The notes beneath the pieces are model-generated. The model was not told the origin of the DNA. It ran no database searches and saw nothing but the letters and a program-made list of their open reading frames with translations. The position numbers were made by a program, and so were the translations under genes. From Planctomycetota bacterium (lineage in GTDB: Bacteria; Planctomycetota; GCA-002687715), in assembly GCA_009691765.1 (NCBI GenBank), contig SIAO01000003.1:1-64000 (forward strand): 64,000 nt of DNA. The letters run 5' to 3'. This document shows, in pieces, positions 1-9,475 of the stretch (position 1 is the stretch's first letter; the number at the start of each line of letters is the position of its first letter).

Positions 1-1656
1 CAACCTTCGCGGCCAGTGACTCCGAGCAGGTCTGTGCAGGTGGATACGCCACGCAGCACATTCACGAACCCTGCGCCCGCGCCTGTCTCGCGGCCCAGCA
101 CTGATTGGAGTTCGCCGCGCTCAACGCCGCAGTCTTCGCCCACGACGCGCCCCAGCACGAGCAGTGGACGCGGTACCAGCAGCACAGGTACAGCAGCTTC
201 GCGTCCTGCGCCGAGCTACAGCCCGCCAGTGCGAACACGCGGATTCGCAGATGATGTGCGCCCCAGTGGGCGCGACACTGGCACGGGCCTCCGGCCGCGT
301 TCGCACACAACGGAACAGCCAAGCCGCGGGCTCTCTAGTACACCGAGCACGCGTCCGTCTGCCGGTTGGACATCTGTTCGTCCGACAAGTAGTCCTGCGG
401 CGACTTCAAGTGGCAAGAACTCACCCCGTGGCGCAGCAACGACGGACAGTCCGAGCGGTCGGCCAACTGAACCTGCTCGCTCGGCGACTCCGCGCGGTGC
501 TGTGGTGTCCGATATCCCAACGGGCCGCCCCGTGAGTTCGGCCGTGACCCCGATGGTCAACACTCCAAGTGGTGGCGTGCGCCCAGTGCAAACCGTTGTT
601 CCGCCCTTGGCACCAGCACCTGTCGCATCACCACTGAACACCGCAGGCAACAGCACTGTCGGTGTTGGCATGGGCACACCGGTGTGTTTGCCCGCTAACA
701 ATCTTCCGTTCGGTTCCTATCCATGGTGCTACAGCTACTCGTCATCGCCCTATTGGAGCATGGGTTATTGGGATCCGTGTTGGTCACCGTGCTCGTGGGT
801 GGCGTCACCCGCGTGGTGCACTCCTTCGTGGTGTTTTGGAGCACCGGGCTGGTCGTGGGTGAGTTGGTGCCGCCCCAGTTGGCGTTACTCCGTGGGCTTC
901 GGCTACTCCAGCACTTCCTATTGGGACCCGTGCGCAACGCCCAGCTACATCACCTACGGCTACTATCCTTGGAGCTACTACAACACCGTTGGCTACTACC
1001 CGGGCTACAGCACTCTGTATCACCGCGGCGCGGTGGTGGAATACCTTGAGACCGTTGATCCCTATGTCGAGTACGACACGGTGGTCGTGGATTCCGGCAT
1101 GGTGACGGTGCCTGCGCGCATGTCACTGGTGCCTTCAGCATTCAACATTCCGTTGGATCCAGATTTTCCGGCAGGACTCTCAGCAGGGGAGTGCCTCGCG
1201 CGCGGTGAAGGTTGGCTGCGTTCGCGACGCTATCTGTTGGCTGCGGAAGCCTTCCGGCGTGCATGGTTGTTCCATGAGGATGATGGGTGGGCTGCTTCGC
1301 AACTCGGACTCGCGCTTGCGGCATCTGGACGCTGGCAACTGAGCGCGATGGCACTGGCCAAGGCTGTGGAGCTCGAGGGCGCCTTGATCGAGCGCGCACC
1401 AGAACTCATCACGGCGTTTGAAAGCGAAGAGACTTTTCAGCGCGATGTGCTCGCGTCGGCGCAGCGCCAAGCCTTGCGCACTCCGGAAGACAACGATGCC
1501 GCTTTCGTGTTGAGTTGCGCGCAACTTTGTGTGGGCGACGCCTGGGGCGCGCGCACAGGCTTGCTGAAGCTAAAAGAAGTCCAATACCCATGCAGCGGCA
1601 CGCAACGCATGATCGACAACTGTGAGCTGAAGATCAGCGGGGCTCCTCTCCGCTGA
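1..1656 (+). CDS. Low-complexity Ser/Pro/Thr-rich protein with TPR-like C-terminus (5' partial)
   Basis: The frame is open to the left edge, so the true start may lie outside; the first usable start inside is GTG at 16. Counting from that GTG, residues 1-210 are Ser/Thr/Pro/Arg-rich, residues 220-345 are rich in Tyr, Trp, Ser, Cys and Gly with many WS/SYW patches, and residues 390-546 are Ala/Leu-rich paired helices with tetratricopeptide-like spacing (GEGWLRSRRYLLAAEAFRRA, then LGLALAASGRWQLSAMALAKA). TPR domains usually mediate protein contacts. No enzyme motif is visible. The aromatic middle section suggests a surface or envelope role, which is inference only. I do not recognise the family. 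Confidence 0.6.
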   Translation, partial: QPSRPVTPSRSVQVDTPRSTFTNPAPAPVSRPSTDWSSPRSTPQSSPTTRPSTSSGRGTSSTGTAASRPAPSYSPPVRTRGFADDVRPSGRDTGTGLRPRSHTTEQPSRGLSSTPSTRPSAGWTSVRPTSSPAATSSGKNSPRGAATTDSPSGRPTEPARSATPRGAVVSDIPTGRPVSSAVTPMVNTPSGGVRPVQTVVPPLAPAPVASPLNTAGNSTVGVGMGTPVCLPANNLPFGSYPWCYSYSSSPYWSMGYWDPCWSPCSWVASPAWCTPSWCFGAPGWSWVSWCRPSWRYSVGFGYSSTSYWDPCATPSYITYGYYPWSYYNTVGYYPGYSTLYHRGAVVEYLETVDPYVEYDTVVVDSGMVTVPARMSLVPSAFNIPLDPDFPAGLSAGECLARGEGWLRSRRYLLAAEAFRRAWLFHEDDGWAASQLGLALAASGRWQLSAMALAKAVELEGALIERAPELITAFESEETFQRDVLASAQRQALRTPEDNDAAFVLSCAQLCVGDAWGARTGLLKLKEVQYPCSGTQRMIDNCELKISGAPLR

Positions 1657-1682
1657 ACGCCACTCCTGCCCGCGCACAAAGG

Positions 1683-1688
1683 TAGAGT
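1683..1688 (+). promoter_or_regulatory. -10-like hexamer abutting the DUF401 gene
   Basis: TAGAGT ends 6 bp before the ATG at 1695, so a transcript starting there would have almost no leader. No clear -35 is seen. Similar spacing recurs before other genes in this window (22103, 22969, 24137). Confidence 0.25.
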
Positions 1689-1694
1689 GAGCGC

Positions 1695-2948
1695 ATGGCA
1701 GCGCTGCTGGCTTTGAGTGTATCTCTCGCGCTGGTGCTCGCAGCGCCACGCTTGCGCCTCGCGTCAGCGGCTGCATTCCTGCTTGGAGCTGCGTTCCTCG
1801 CTGTTGGCAGTACTGCGGGTTCCGCGCAAGGGTTTCTTGCGCTTGCTTCCTGTCTTGCAGCGCCTCGCACGCTGTCTTTCGTCGTGGCAGTCTTGGGAGT
1901 GTTCGTTTTGAGCGCGCAATTGCAGGAGTGCGGCGCCTTGCGCCAACTCACCCTTGCGGCCAACCGCTCGCTGCGCAATCCGCGTTTGCGCATCGCTGCT
2001 CTGCCGGCGCTCATCGGTTTGTTGCCCATGCCAGGTGGCGCCATGGTGTCGGCTCCGATGGTCGAGCAATGCGGCCATGGCGACAAACACACACAGCATC
2101 TCATCAACTACTGGTTCCGGCACATCTGGGAAATCTGGTGGCCGCTCTATCCGCCAGTGCTTCTCGCAGCGGACTTTAGCGGGTGCTCGGTCTCTGACTT
2201 GGCGCTGGTGCTCGCGCCCTTAATGCTGGTGTTGGTGTTGGCGGGCGCCTGGTGGTTCTTGCGCTCCATTCCTGCTGCTTCGGATGATGGCGTGCATTCG
2301 GGTGGGTCGATCAGCAATGTGATTTTGCCATTAGCGTTGGTGCTGTTGTGCATGCCGCTCGCAGAGCGCTGGTTGAGCACTCTCGGCGTCGAAGGCTCGG
2401 AGTGGGCCTTGGCGTTGGCCACATTGCCCGGTATGGCATTCCTGATGTTTCAGTTCGGCGCCTCGTTTTGGTGGCGCGCGCTGACTTCACGCCGCATTTG
2501 GGGATTGGTGTTCGTGGCTTGGACCGTGAAGGTGTTCGGCACTATGGTTAGCGCGAGCGGAGCCGCAATCAGCCTCGCAGATCTCGTGAGTAGCAGCGGC
2601 AGCATGGCGTTCGGGTTGCTCGTTGTGCCTCTCATCGCAGGTTTGGCCACAGGCAACACAGTCGCAGCAGTTTGCATCGCGTTCCCGTTAGTCGCGGCAC
2701 TGCCAGGCATGCAAGCGTTGGAAGGCCGCGAACGCGTGTTGCTGTTCGCCGTCGCCTACGCTGCCGCATTCCTTGGTTACATGCTGTCTCCGGTGCACAT
2801 GTGTTTGGTCTTGTCAGCGCGCCATTTCGGCAGCCCGCTGTTGCTGGCATGGCGCCGTCTCGCCGCGCCACTTTTGCTGTGCGTGCTTCTCGGTGCCGGG
2901 TATTTTCTCGCGCTGTTGGCGTTGCAAAAAGGCCCCGCGGATGGCTGA
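1695..2948 (+). CDS. DUF401 family integral membrane protein, probable transporter
   Basis: A 417-residue polytopic membrane protein with about ten hydrophobic segments. The motifs [12 protein letters not shown] (near residue 112) and [14 protein letters not shown] (near residue 140), and a late [17 protein letters not shown], are characteristic of the DUF401 family, which belongs to the ion-transporter type permeases; the substrate is unknown. The stop overlaps the uvrB start by 8 bp, so the two are probably cotranscribed although functionally unrelated. The start at 1695 is preceded by a -10-like TAGAGT and no good ribosome-binding site. Confidence 0.8.
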   Translation: MAALLALSVSLALVLAAPRLRLASAAAFLLGAAFLAVGSTAGSAQGFLALASCLAAPRTLSFVVAVLGVFVLSAQLQECGALRQLTLAANRSLRNPRLRIAALPALIGLLPMPGGAMVSAPMVEQCGHGDKHTQHLINYWFRHIWEIWWPLYPPVLLAADFSGCSVSDLALVLAPLMLVLVLAGAWWFLRSIPAASDDGVHSGGSISNVILPLALVLLCMPLAERWLSTLGVEGSEWALALATLPGMAFLMFQFGASFWWRALTSRRIWGLVFVAWTVKVFGTMVSASGAAISLADLVSSSGSMAFGLLVVPLIAGLATGNTVAAVCIAFPLVAALPGMQALEGRERVLLFAVAYAAAFLGYMLSPVHMCLVLSARHFGSPLLLAWRRLAAPLLLCVLLGAGYFLALLALQKGPADG

Positions 2949-4929
2949 GCCTCATCCATTCCAACTCGTAGGCCCACTGCAACCCAAGGGAGACCAGCCG
3001 CAGGCTATCGATGCACTTGTACGAGGGCTCAATGCGGGCAAGCGCGCGCAAACGCTGCTGGGGGTGACAGGCTCTGGCAAGACTTTCACGGTGGCCAGCG
3101 TGATTGCAGCTGTGCAGCGCCCCGCTCTGATCCTAGCGCCGAACAAGACACTCGCGGCACAGCTCTTCACCGAGTTTCGTGAGTTGTTCCCGCATAATGC
3201 CGTGGAGTTTTTCATTTCGTATTACGACTACTACCAACCGGAAGCCTATGTGGCTTCCTCCGACACCTACATTGCCAAAGACGCCAGCATCGACGATCGG
3301 ATTGACCGCATGCGTCACGCCGCCACTAGCAGCCTGATGCTGCGCAAGGATGTGATCATCGTCGCCTCGGTGTCTTGCATCTATGGCATTGGCTCGCCTG
3401 AGACCTACGGCGCCATGCGTCTCGAATTGCGTCGTGGTGCGGAAATAGAGCGCGATCAATTGCTGCGCCGCCTCGTGCAGATGCAATACATGCGCAACGA
3501 TGTTGCGCCTCGGCGTGCGACGTTTCGTGCGCGTGGTGATGTGGTAGAAATCTGTCCTGCTTGGGAAGAGGGCACACTGCTGCGCGTAGAGCTTTTCGGC
3601 GACACGATTGAATCCATTGATCGCGTGGATGCGCTCAATGGCACAGTCACCGAGGAACTCGAAGAAGCTGTCATCTTTCCATCGTCCCACTATGTGACGC
3701 CCAAAGAACGCTTGATTCCGGCCATTGAAGCTATCGAAGTGGAATTGGATGAGCGCCTAGCGCACTTTCGCGCTTCTGGAAAACTGCTGGAAGCGCAGCG
3801 CTTGGAGCAACGCACCCGCCTGGACCTTGAGTTGCTCACGGAGTTAGGCCATTGCAGCGGCATCGAAAACTACAGCCGTCATCTTGATGGTCGTGGTGCA
3901 GGTGAACCGCCGGCAACACTGCTCGATTATTTTCCAGACGATTTCCTGTTGTTCGTTGACGAGTCTCACATTGCAATTCCTCAAGTGGCGGGGATGCACC
4001 GCGGCGATCGCGCCAGAAAGACGATTCTGGTGGATCATGGTTTTCGTCTGCCCAGCGCAGCCGATAACCGCCCGCTCACTTTTGAAGAGTTTGAAAAGCG
4101 CGTGCATCAAATGGTCTGTGTTTCAGCAACGCCGAGTGCCTACGAGTTGGAACGCAGCGGTGGCATCAGCGCCGAACAGGTGATTCGCCCTACAGGCTTG
4201 CTCGATCCAGAAATCGAAGTCCGTCCAGCTCGTGGCCAAGTCGACGATGTGCTCGCGGCTGCGCGCACCACGATCGCAAGTGGCTTCCGCGTTCTGATCA
4301 CCTGCCTCACCAAGCGCATGTCCGAGGATCTCAGCACATTTTTTCGCGAAGCTGGCTTGAAAGTGAAGTACTTGCATTCAGATATCGAAACCCTTGAGCG
4401 CACTGCCATCATTCGCGATTTGCGTCTTGGCACCTTTGATGTGCTCGTCGGCATCAATCTCTTGCGTGAAGGGCTCGATCTTCCTGAGGTGGCGTTGGTG
4501 GCCATCCTCGACGCAGACAAGGAGGGCTTTCTGCGCAGTCGTGGCAGCTTGATTCAAACCATCGGTCGTGCTGCGCGCAACGCTTTGGGCCGAGTGATTC
4601 TGTACGCCGACCGCGAAACGGATTCGATGCGCGCTGCCCTCGCCGAGACGGACCGCCGCCGCACGCGTCAGCGCGCCTACAATTTGGAGCACGGCATCAC
4701 GCCCCGCACGATCATGAAGCGCATCGGCGAGTTGCCCGAGAGTTTCTATCCCGATGAAGATGATGCCCCGGTTCCGGCGAACACGGCCGTATTTACGATG
4801 GAGGCTCTGGCAGAACATTTGAAGCAACTGCGTGCGGCCATGTACGCGGCTGCAAGCGAGCATCGCTACGAGGACGCAGCGCGTATGCGCGATGAATTGC
4901 GGCAGTTGGAAGCGAAGTCTCTCGGCTGA
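2941..4929 (+). CDS. uvrB: Excinuclease ABC subunit B
   Basis: UvrB of nucleotide excision repair, a helicase-like ATPase that loads on damaged DNA with UvrA and then recruits UvrC. At 662 residues it is normal length. Walker A GVTGSGKT lies at residues 41-48, the beta-hairpin aromatic signature [10 protein letters not shown] at 94-103, a DESH Walker B box follows, then the helicase C-terminal motifs (GRAARN) and a UVR coiled coil at the end ([20 protein letters not shown]). The frame extends upstream, but ATG 2941 gives the usual N-terminus ([17 protein letters not shown]) and overlaps the preceding stop by only 8 bp. uvrC follows after 9 bp. Confidence 0.97.
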   Translation: MAEPHPFQLVGPLQPKGDQPQAIDALVRGLNAGKRAQTLLGVTGSGKTFTVASVIAAVQRPALILAPNKTLAAQLFTEFRELFPHNAVEFFISYYDYYQPEAYVASSDTYIAKDASIDDRIDRMRHAATSSLMLRKDVIIVASVSCIYGIGSPETYGAMRLELRRGAEIERDQLLRRLVQMQYMRNDVAPRRATFRARGDVVEICPAWEEGTLLRVELFGDTIESIDRVDALNGTVTEELEEAVIFPSSHYVTPKERLIPAIEAIEVELDERLAHFRASGKLLEAQRLEQRTRLDLELLTELGHCSGIENYSRHLDGRGAGEPPATLLDYFPDDFLLFVDESHIAIPQVAGMHRGDRARKTILVDHGFRLPSAADNRPLTFEEFEKRVHQMVCVSATPSAYELERSGGISAEQVIRPTGLLDPEIEVRPARGQVDDVLAAARTTIASGFRVLITCLTKRMSEDLSTFFREAGLKVKYLHSDIETLERTAIIRDLRLGTFDVLVGINLLREGLDLPEVALVAILDADKEGFLRSRGSLIQTIGRAARNALGRVILYADRETDSMRAALAETDRRRTRQRAYNLEHGITPRTIMKRIGELPESFYPDEDDAPVPANTAVFTMEALAEHLKQLRAAMYAAASEHRYEDAARMRDELRQLEAKSLG

Positions 4930-4938
4930 GAAACGCGT

Positions 4939-6771
4939 ATGTCCGCCCTCGCATTCTCCGTTCAGTCCTTGGAGCGCGTTCCCGTGGAATCGGGCGTGTA
5001 TTTGTTCCGGGATGCGGCCGGAAAAGTTCTTTATGTCGGCAAGGCCAAGCGCCTGCGCGAGCGCGTGCGCAGCTATTTTGGGCCAAGCGATGGCCGCCCA
5101 GTCACGCTCCTGTTGCAGGGCCGCGCCAAGAGCTTGGATTGGGTTGTCACTGCAGGAGAGAAGCAAGCGCTGGTTCTCGAAAACAGCCTCATCAAGCAGC
5201 ACAAGCCAGCATTGAATGTGAAACTGCGCGATGACAGTTTGTATTTCTCGCTGCAACTCGACCCGCGTGAAGCCTGGCCGCGGCTGCGTGTGGTGCGAAA
5301 ACGCAAAGGCCCGCCTGGGTCGCTGTTTTTTGGACCCTACGCAAGTGTGCGAGGAGCGCGTCGTCTTGTGCGCGAGCTCAACAGCGTCTTTCCGTTGCGC
5401 TCCTGTGATGATGAAGCCCTGCGCAACCGCTCGCGCCCTTGCATCGAACACGAAATAGGCCGCTGCCTCGCGCCTTGTGTCGCCGCGTGCACCAGCGCCG
5501 CCTATGCCAGCGTCGTCAAAGACCTGATCGAACTCTTGCGCGGCCAAGAGCAAGGGATCTTGCAGGGCTTGGAACAACGTATGCATGAAGCCGCGCTCGC
5601 TTTGGAATACGAGCGCGCGGCAGATTTGAGAGATCGCATCGCCGCGGTGCGGACTGTGCTGCAACAGCCTCAACTTTCACGCCGCGGTGACAGCGACGAA
5701 GACGCGATCGGTGTCGTGCGTGGTGCGGGGCGTGCCGTCATCTGCGTGCTGCAAGTGCGCGCCGGAGTGCTCAGCGGTAGTTCTCATTATGAGGTTCCAG
5801 ATCGCGAGGACATCACTGGGCTCGTGGAGGCAACCTTGTTGCAACACTATTCCAGTGAGCGGCGTCCGCCGCGCAGGGTCTTAGTGCCAGAGTTGTTGGA
5901 GAGCGCGGCGGCGTTTGCAGCGCTGCTCTCGGATCAACGCGGGACAGTTTGTAGCCTGCGTCATGCCCAGCGCGGACCTGGTGCGAAACTCCAAACGCTG
6001 GCAACTCGCAACGCGCGCTTGAGGCTTGAGAGTTTGGATCTGGCAAAGGGGGTTTCTGATTCTGTCCTTGCGGCTGTGCAACAGCGCTTTCAACTGCGCC
6101 ACCTGCCTACACGCATTGAGGGCTTTGACATTTCGCATCAGTTCGGCAGTCACGTGACCGGCTCGTGCGTGGCCTTCTTGGGCGCTCAACCCGATCCGTC
6201 TCGGTATCGGAGCTTTCGCTTGCGTGAAGTGCAGCGCAACGATGACTTCGCTGCTATGGAGGAAGTGCTGCGCCGTCGTGTCACTCGCGGGCTGGCCGCT
6301 GATGACTTGCCGGAGTTGTTGGTGATCGATGGGGGCCCGCCGCAACTCGCTCGCGTGTTGCAAGTGCTGCGCGACACAGGCGCAGCGCAGGTCGATGTGC
6401 TGGCGCTCGCGAAAGGCCGCAGTGCCGATGTCGGGAGCGAACGTGGCCACGAAAGGGTGTGGTTACCCGGCGCTGCTGCTCCGTTGATTCTTGATCACAC
6501 CGATCCGTCTTTGCTGTTGCTGATGCGCGTGCGCGACGAAGCGCACAGGCGCGCATTGCGTCACAGTCGCTCGCTGAAACGCGGACGGGGAGTTGGCAGC
6601 GTTTTGGAGTCCATCCCTGGCGTTGGGCCAGCGAAAGCAAGTGCGTTGTTGCGTTCCTTTGGGTCCGTCGCCGCCATTCGACGGCTCGACGCTGAAGCGC
6701 TGGTGCAAGTGAAAGGCGTATCTCTTGCGCTCGCGGGGCGCATCCTCGAACAACTCAGAGTGATGGATTGA
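4939..6771 (+). CDS. uvrC: Excinuclease ABC subunit C
   Basis: UvrC cuts the damaged strand on both sides of the lesion. The 610-residue protein has an N-terminal GIY-YIG nuclease (GVYLFRDAAGKVLYVGKAK, about residues 18-36), a UVR motif around 205-240 (LEQRMHEAALALEYERAADL), an RNase H-like 5' nuclease domain (IEGFDISHQFGSHVTGSCVAF, LLVIDGGPPQL) and a C-terminal helix-hairpin-helix pair (LESIPGVGPAKASALLRSFG). It lies 9 bp after uvrB, so the B and C subunits form an operon; uvrA is not in the window. The next gene is convergent and overlaps its end by 17 bp. Confidence 0.97.
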   Translation: MSALAFSVQSLERVPVESGVYLFRDAAGKVLYVGKAKRLRERVRSYFGPSDGRPVTLLLQGRAKSLDWVVTAGEKQALVLENSLIKQHKPALNVKLRDDSLYFSLQLDPREAWPRLRVVRKRKGPPGSLFFGPYASVRGARRLVRELNSVFPLRSCDDEALRNRSRPCIEHEIGRCLAPCVAACTSAAYASVVKDLIELLRGQEQGILQGLEQRMHEAALALEYERAADLRDRIAAVRTVLQQPQLSRRGDSDEDAIGVVRGAGRAVICVLQVRAGVLSGSSHYEVPDREDITGLVEATLLQHYSSERRPPRRVLVPELLESAAAFAALLSDQRGTVCSLRHAQRGPGAKLQTLATRNARLRLESLDLAKGVSDSVLAAVQQRFQLRHLPTRIEGFDISHQFGSHVTGSCVAFLGAQPDPSRYRSFRLREVQRNDDFAAMEEVLRRRVTRGLAADDLPELLVIDGGPPQLARVLQVLRDTGAAQVDVLALAKGRSADVGSERGHERVWLPGAAAPLILDHTDPSLLLLMRVRDEAHRRALRHSRSLKRGRGVGSVLESIPGVGPAKASALLRSFGSVAAIRRLDAEALVQVKGVSLALAGRILEQLRVMD

Positions 6772-7456
6772 GCAATCCGGCGGCGGTGGCCGCGCGCTGA
6801 AACACAGCGTTCACCATGGCTTGATTCACACGGCGCGTGTTGACGTTGTAGCGGCTGGTGTGGAAGCAATCGTAGAGACGCGGGAAGCGTGGCAGCGAGT
6901 GTTCAGCAGCATGAGCGAATGGGAAATCGCGGCTGCGCAATGGTTCCCGCTCGCCAGCCAAACGTAGCGCGGCGTCATGGGCTGTGCGTCCCAAAGCAAC
7001 GACAGCGCGCACCTCGCTCAGGTGTGTCAGTTCCAGAGTGAGCCAAGGCGAACACGTGCGCTCTTCCAGCGGTGTTGGCTTGTTGGCTGGTGGCACACAA
7101 CGCACAGCATTCGTGATCCAAACGCCGCGCAGTTCCAGACCATCGTTGCGATTGATGGCGTCTGCCCGTGTCGCCAAACCGAGGTCGTGCAGAGCCTGGT
7201 ACAGCAGCACTCCTGCGCCGTCGCCCGTAAACGGTCGGCCCGTGCGGTTCGCGCCGTGTGCTCCAGGCGCCAAGCCCAGCACCAACAAGCGCGCTGCAGG
7301 ATCTCCAAACCCTGGAACAGGTTTGGCCCAATACTCGGGGTCCTTCGCAAAGCCACTGACATACGCTGCGAGGCGCGGACATTTCTTGCAGTCACAGAGC
7401 CGCTCGGCGTGCGCGTGCAGTTCAGCTTCGCGGGTGGAAGCGTTTGTGCGCGGCAT
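6755..7456 (-). CDS. Family 5 (UDGb-type) uracil-DNA glycosylase
   Basis: Removes uracil and possibly other deaminated bases from DNA. The first motif, GLAPGAHGANRTGRPFTGDG, is the UDGb signature; the second, HTSRYNVNTRR, matches the family HPS-x-NVNTGR motif with Thr for Pro. The N-terminal Cys-x2-Cys pair (CDCKKCPRL) with later cysteines fits the [4Fe-4S] site of family 4/5 enzymes. I chose ATG 7456, which begins MPRTNASTREAE; an upstream ATG at 7501 adds 15 unlikely residues and lies deeper inside xer. The start overlaps the end of the upstream recombinase gene by 35 bp, suggesting translational coupling. It is convergent with uvrC, so three repair genes sit together. Confidence 0.88.
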   Translation of the reverse strand: MPRTNASTREAELHAHAERLCDCKKCPRLAAYVSGFAKDPEYWAKPVPGFGDPAARLLVLGLAPGAHGANRTGRPFTGDGAGVLLYQALHDLGLATRADAINRNDGLELRGVWITNAVRCVPPANKPTPLEERTCSPWLTLELTHLSEVRAVVALGRTAHDAALRLAGEREPLRSRDFPFAHAAEHSLPRFPRLYDCFHTSRYNVNTRRVNQAMVNAVFQRAATAAGLLNPSL

Positions 7457-8351
7457 GCAAGTGCTCCTCGGCAAGAGTTGTGTAGACCTGAGTGGTGTCA
7501 ATCGAGGCGTGTCCCATCATCTCTTGCACGGCGCGCAAGTCTGCGCCGCCTTTCACGAGGTGCGTGGCAAAAGTGTGACGCAGCGTGTGCGGCGTGACGC
7601 GTCTCGTGATTCCAGCGCGTCGCGCACAGGCTGTGACGACGGCATGCACGTGCGCGCGACTGAAAGGTTGTCCGCCAGAGGTCAGTAGCAGTGCGTCGCC
7701 ACTCGCTGGAAGCAGCACGCGGTGTCGCCCTTGTTTCATCCATCGCGAGAGCGCTTCTCGAACAGTGGTGCTGATTGGCACGACACGCGTCTTGCCGCCC
7801 TTGCCACTCACGCGGACGAAACCGCCGTCGAGATCGAAATCGGTGCAACGTAGCCCTGCGAGTTCGCTCGCACGGAGCCCACAGCCATAGAGCAATTCCA
7901 ACACCAAGCTGTCGCGTCCGGCGAGAGTCACATCGCCTTGGGCGTCCACATGCAGCATGCGTTCGGTTTCCGAGTAGGTCAGCGCCTTAGGCAAGAGCTT
8001 GGGCAGGCGCGGACTGGAAAGGAGGCGCCCCGGATCAACTGGACATGCGCCTTCCGCACTTACATGACGGTAGAAACTGCGGATGGCAGCGGCTCGTCTT
8101 GCGCGCGTGCGCGGTGCGGCGCCGCTGCGTGAGCATTCCTCCAGAAAGCTGACGAGATCATCGGGTCCGGCTTGCAGCAGGCCGAGGCCGCGTGCCGCGA
8201 GCGAGTGTGTGAGCAGCTCGAGATCGCGTGCATAGGCTGTGCGTGTGTGCACTGAGATGCCACGCTCGAGCGTGAGAGCGTCCAAGAATGCCGTCACGAG
8301 AACTGCGGCGCCCGACGACACCATGCGCCCCTTTTTGCTGCCCCCGGCCAT
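7422..8351 (-). CDS. xerD: Tyrosine recombinase XerC/XerD
   Basis: Site-specific recombinase that normally resolves chromosome dimers at dif. Its 309 residues contain an N-terminal SAM-like core-binding domain and a catalytic domain with the full set of active residues: Arg in GCGLRASELAGL, Lys in KGGKTR, His-x2-Arg in PHTLRHTFATHL, His in MMGHASIDTTQ and nucleophile Tyr in TQVYTTL. The open frame continues upstream to 8936, but that part is an antisense shadow of the Ala-Lys-Pro repeats. ATG 8351 (MAGGSKKGR) or ATG 8324 (MVSSGAAV) are the real choices. The sequence does not decide between XerC and XerD. A divergent promoter region separates it from the DksA-like gene. Confidence 0.9.
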   Translation of the reverse strand: MAGGSKKGRMVSSGAAVLVTAFLDALTLERGISVHTRTAYARDLELLTHSLAARGLGLLQAGPDDLVSFLEECSRSGAAPRTRARRAAAIRSFYRHVSAEGACPVDPGRLLSSPRLPKLLPKALTYSETERMLHVDAQGDVTLAGRDSLVLELLYGCGLRASELAGLRCTDFDLDGGFVRVSGKGGKTRVVPISTTVREALSRWMKQGRHRVLLPASGDALLLTSGGQPFSRAHVHAVVTACARRAGITRRVTPHTLRHTFATHLVKGGADLRAVQEMMGHASIDTTQVYTTLAEEHLHAAHKRFHPRS

Positions 8352-8392
8352 GCGTGTGAGCTTAGGTTCACGGGCGATTAGGCTCCAGCGTC

Positions 8393-8421
8393 TTGAAGGA
8401 AGTGTCGGTATCAAGTAAACT
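8393..8421 (+). promoter_or_regulatory. Sigma-70-type promoter before the DksA-like gene
   Basis: TTGAAG (8393-8398) and TAAACT (8416-8421) are separated by 17 bp, each matching four of six consensus bases. Transcription would start near 8428 and leave a leader of about 65 bases before the ATG at 8494. Confidence 0.45.
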
Positions 8422-8493
8422 TTCGGCCCTCGCTCCGGGTTGTAGCTTGGGCGTAACCTGATGCAGCACAGGACTTTGCTGCGAACGGGAACT

Positions 8494-9474
8494 ATGGCAA
8501 CCAAAAAGCCAATCAAGGCCAAACCGAGCACCAAGGCCGCATCGAAGCGCAAGACGGCGTCGAAGACACCGTCGAAGGCCGCTGCGAAGCCTCCCGCCAA
8601 GCCAGCTTCGAAACCTGCCGTGAAGGTTGCAGCCAAGCCAGCAGCCAAGCCAGCAGCCAAGCCAGCAGCCAAGCCAGCAGCCAAGCCAGCAGCCAAGCCA
8701 GCAGCCAAGCCAGCAGCCAAGTCTCTGGCTAAGCCCAACGCCAAAGCGAGTGGGAAACATAGCCCAGCAGCGCCCGCGAAGGCCGGAGCGAAACCCGCAT
8801 CTGTTGCGGTCGTGAAAGGCAGGGCGAAGCCAGCGCCTGCGGCAAAGGGCGCAGCTGTGACCGCGGTCAAGGGCGGCGCGAAACTCGCCGTTGCGGTCAA
8901 GGGCGCCGCCGTGCCAGCGGCGAAAGGTGGCGCCAAGCCAGGGTCACCAGTTGCGAAGCCTGCAGCTCCTCAACCTGCAAGCAACGCAGCCAAAGGTGGG
9001 AAGCCCGTGAAGGGTCTGCCGCGCCGGACGAATCTGCCGCCTTTGATTCTCTCCAAGACTTTCATCGGTTCTGTGGTTCCGCCACCGAAGGTTGCTCCGC
9101 GCAAGAAAGTGCCGCCGATTCAGGCCGCGGATGTGGTCCGCCTGCACGACATGCTGATCGTGAAGAAACGTCGTTTGCAAGGAACGGTTTCCGGCATGCG
9201 CAGCGAGGCGCTCGAAAAAGACGAAGCTGTTTCGCACGATTCCATTGCGGATCACGGAACGGACATGTTCGACCAAGACATCACGCTGTCGCTGGTTGAG
9301 AACGAGCAAGCGATCATTCAGTCCATCGACGAAGCGTTGGTGAAGATCTCTGAAGGGCTCTACGGCAAATGCGAGAACTGCGCCGACAACATCCGCAAGG
9401 AGCGTTTGGAGGCTCTGCCCTTCGCGCGGCTCTGCTTGGATTGCCAGGAGGCGCAGGAGTCAGGTCGCGGCTGA
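8494..9474 (+). CDS. DksA/TraR-type zinc finger protein with long Ala/Lys/Pro-rich N-terminal tail
   Basis: The C-terminal ~120 residues are a DksA/TraR-like domain: a coiled-coil helix pair followed by a four-cysteine zinc finger (CENCADNIRKERLEAL, then CLDC). DksA-type proteins bind RNA polymerase in the secondary channel. The first ~200 residues are a histone H1-like tail of Ala, Lys and Pro, including a perfect DNA tandem repeat at 8629-8721. Such tails often bind nucleic acid. ATG 8494 (MATKKPIKAK) is preferred to ATG 8461. The gene lies 1 bp before lspA, a pairing seen in many bacteria. Polymerase binding is inferred from the family; a role for the tail in DNA binding is a guess. Confidence 0.85.
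   Translation: MATKKPIKAKPSTKAASKRKTASKTPSKAAAKPPAKPASKPAVKVAAKPAAKPAAKPAAKPAAKPAAKPAAKPAAKSLAKPNAKASGKHSPAAPAKAGAKPASVAVVKGRAKPAPAAKGAAVTAVKGGAKLAVAVKGAAVPAAKGGAKPGSPVAKPAAPQPASNAAKGGKPVKGLPRRTNLPPLILSKTFIGSVVPPPKVAPRKKVPPIQAADVVRLHDMLIVKKRRLQGTVSGMRSEALEKDEAVSHDSIADHGTDMFDQDITLSLVENEQAIIQSIDEALVKISEGLYGKCENCADNIRKERLEALPFARLCLDCQEAQESGRG
8629..8721 (+). repeat. 12-bp in-frame tandem repeat encoding Ala-Ala-Lys-Pro
   Basis: Seven perfect copies of gcagccaagcca plus a 9-base partial copy, in frame inside the DksA-like gene. Identical codons in each copy point to recent slippage or unequal crossover, so copy number may differ between strains. Confidence 0.95.
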
Positions 9475-9475
9475 G

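Noticed and set aside
2773-2940. Upstream extension of uvrB
   Set aside because: The 56 extra codons are Cys/Arg-rich, lie inside the DUF401 gene and are absent from UvrB proteins.
4378-5673. Long minus-strand frame (431 codons) opposite uvrB/uvrC
   Set aside because: Antisense to two clearly real genes; it is rich in His, Gln and Arg without motifs, as expected for a GC-rich shadow.
8629-8721. Possible CRISPR or satellite array
   Set aside because: Units are 12 bp without spacers and in frame within a coding region.
8368-8760. Minus-strand frame rich in Gly-Cys-Trp-Leu repeats
   Set aside because: Antisense reading of the Ala-Lys-Pro tandem repeat; not a separate repeat protein.
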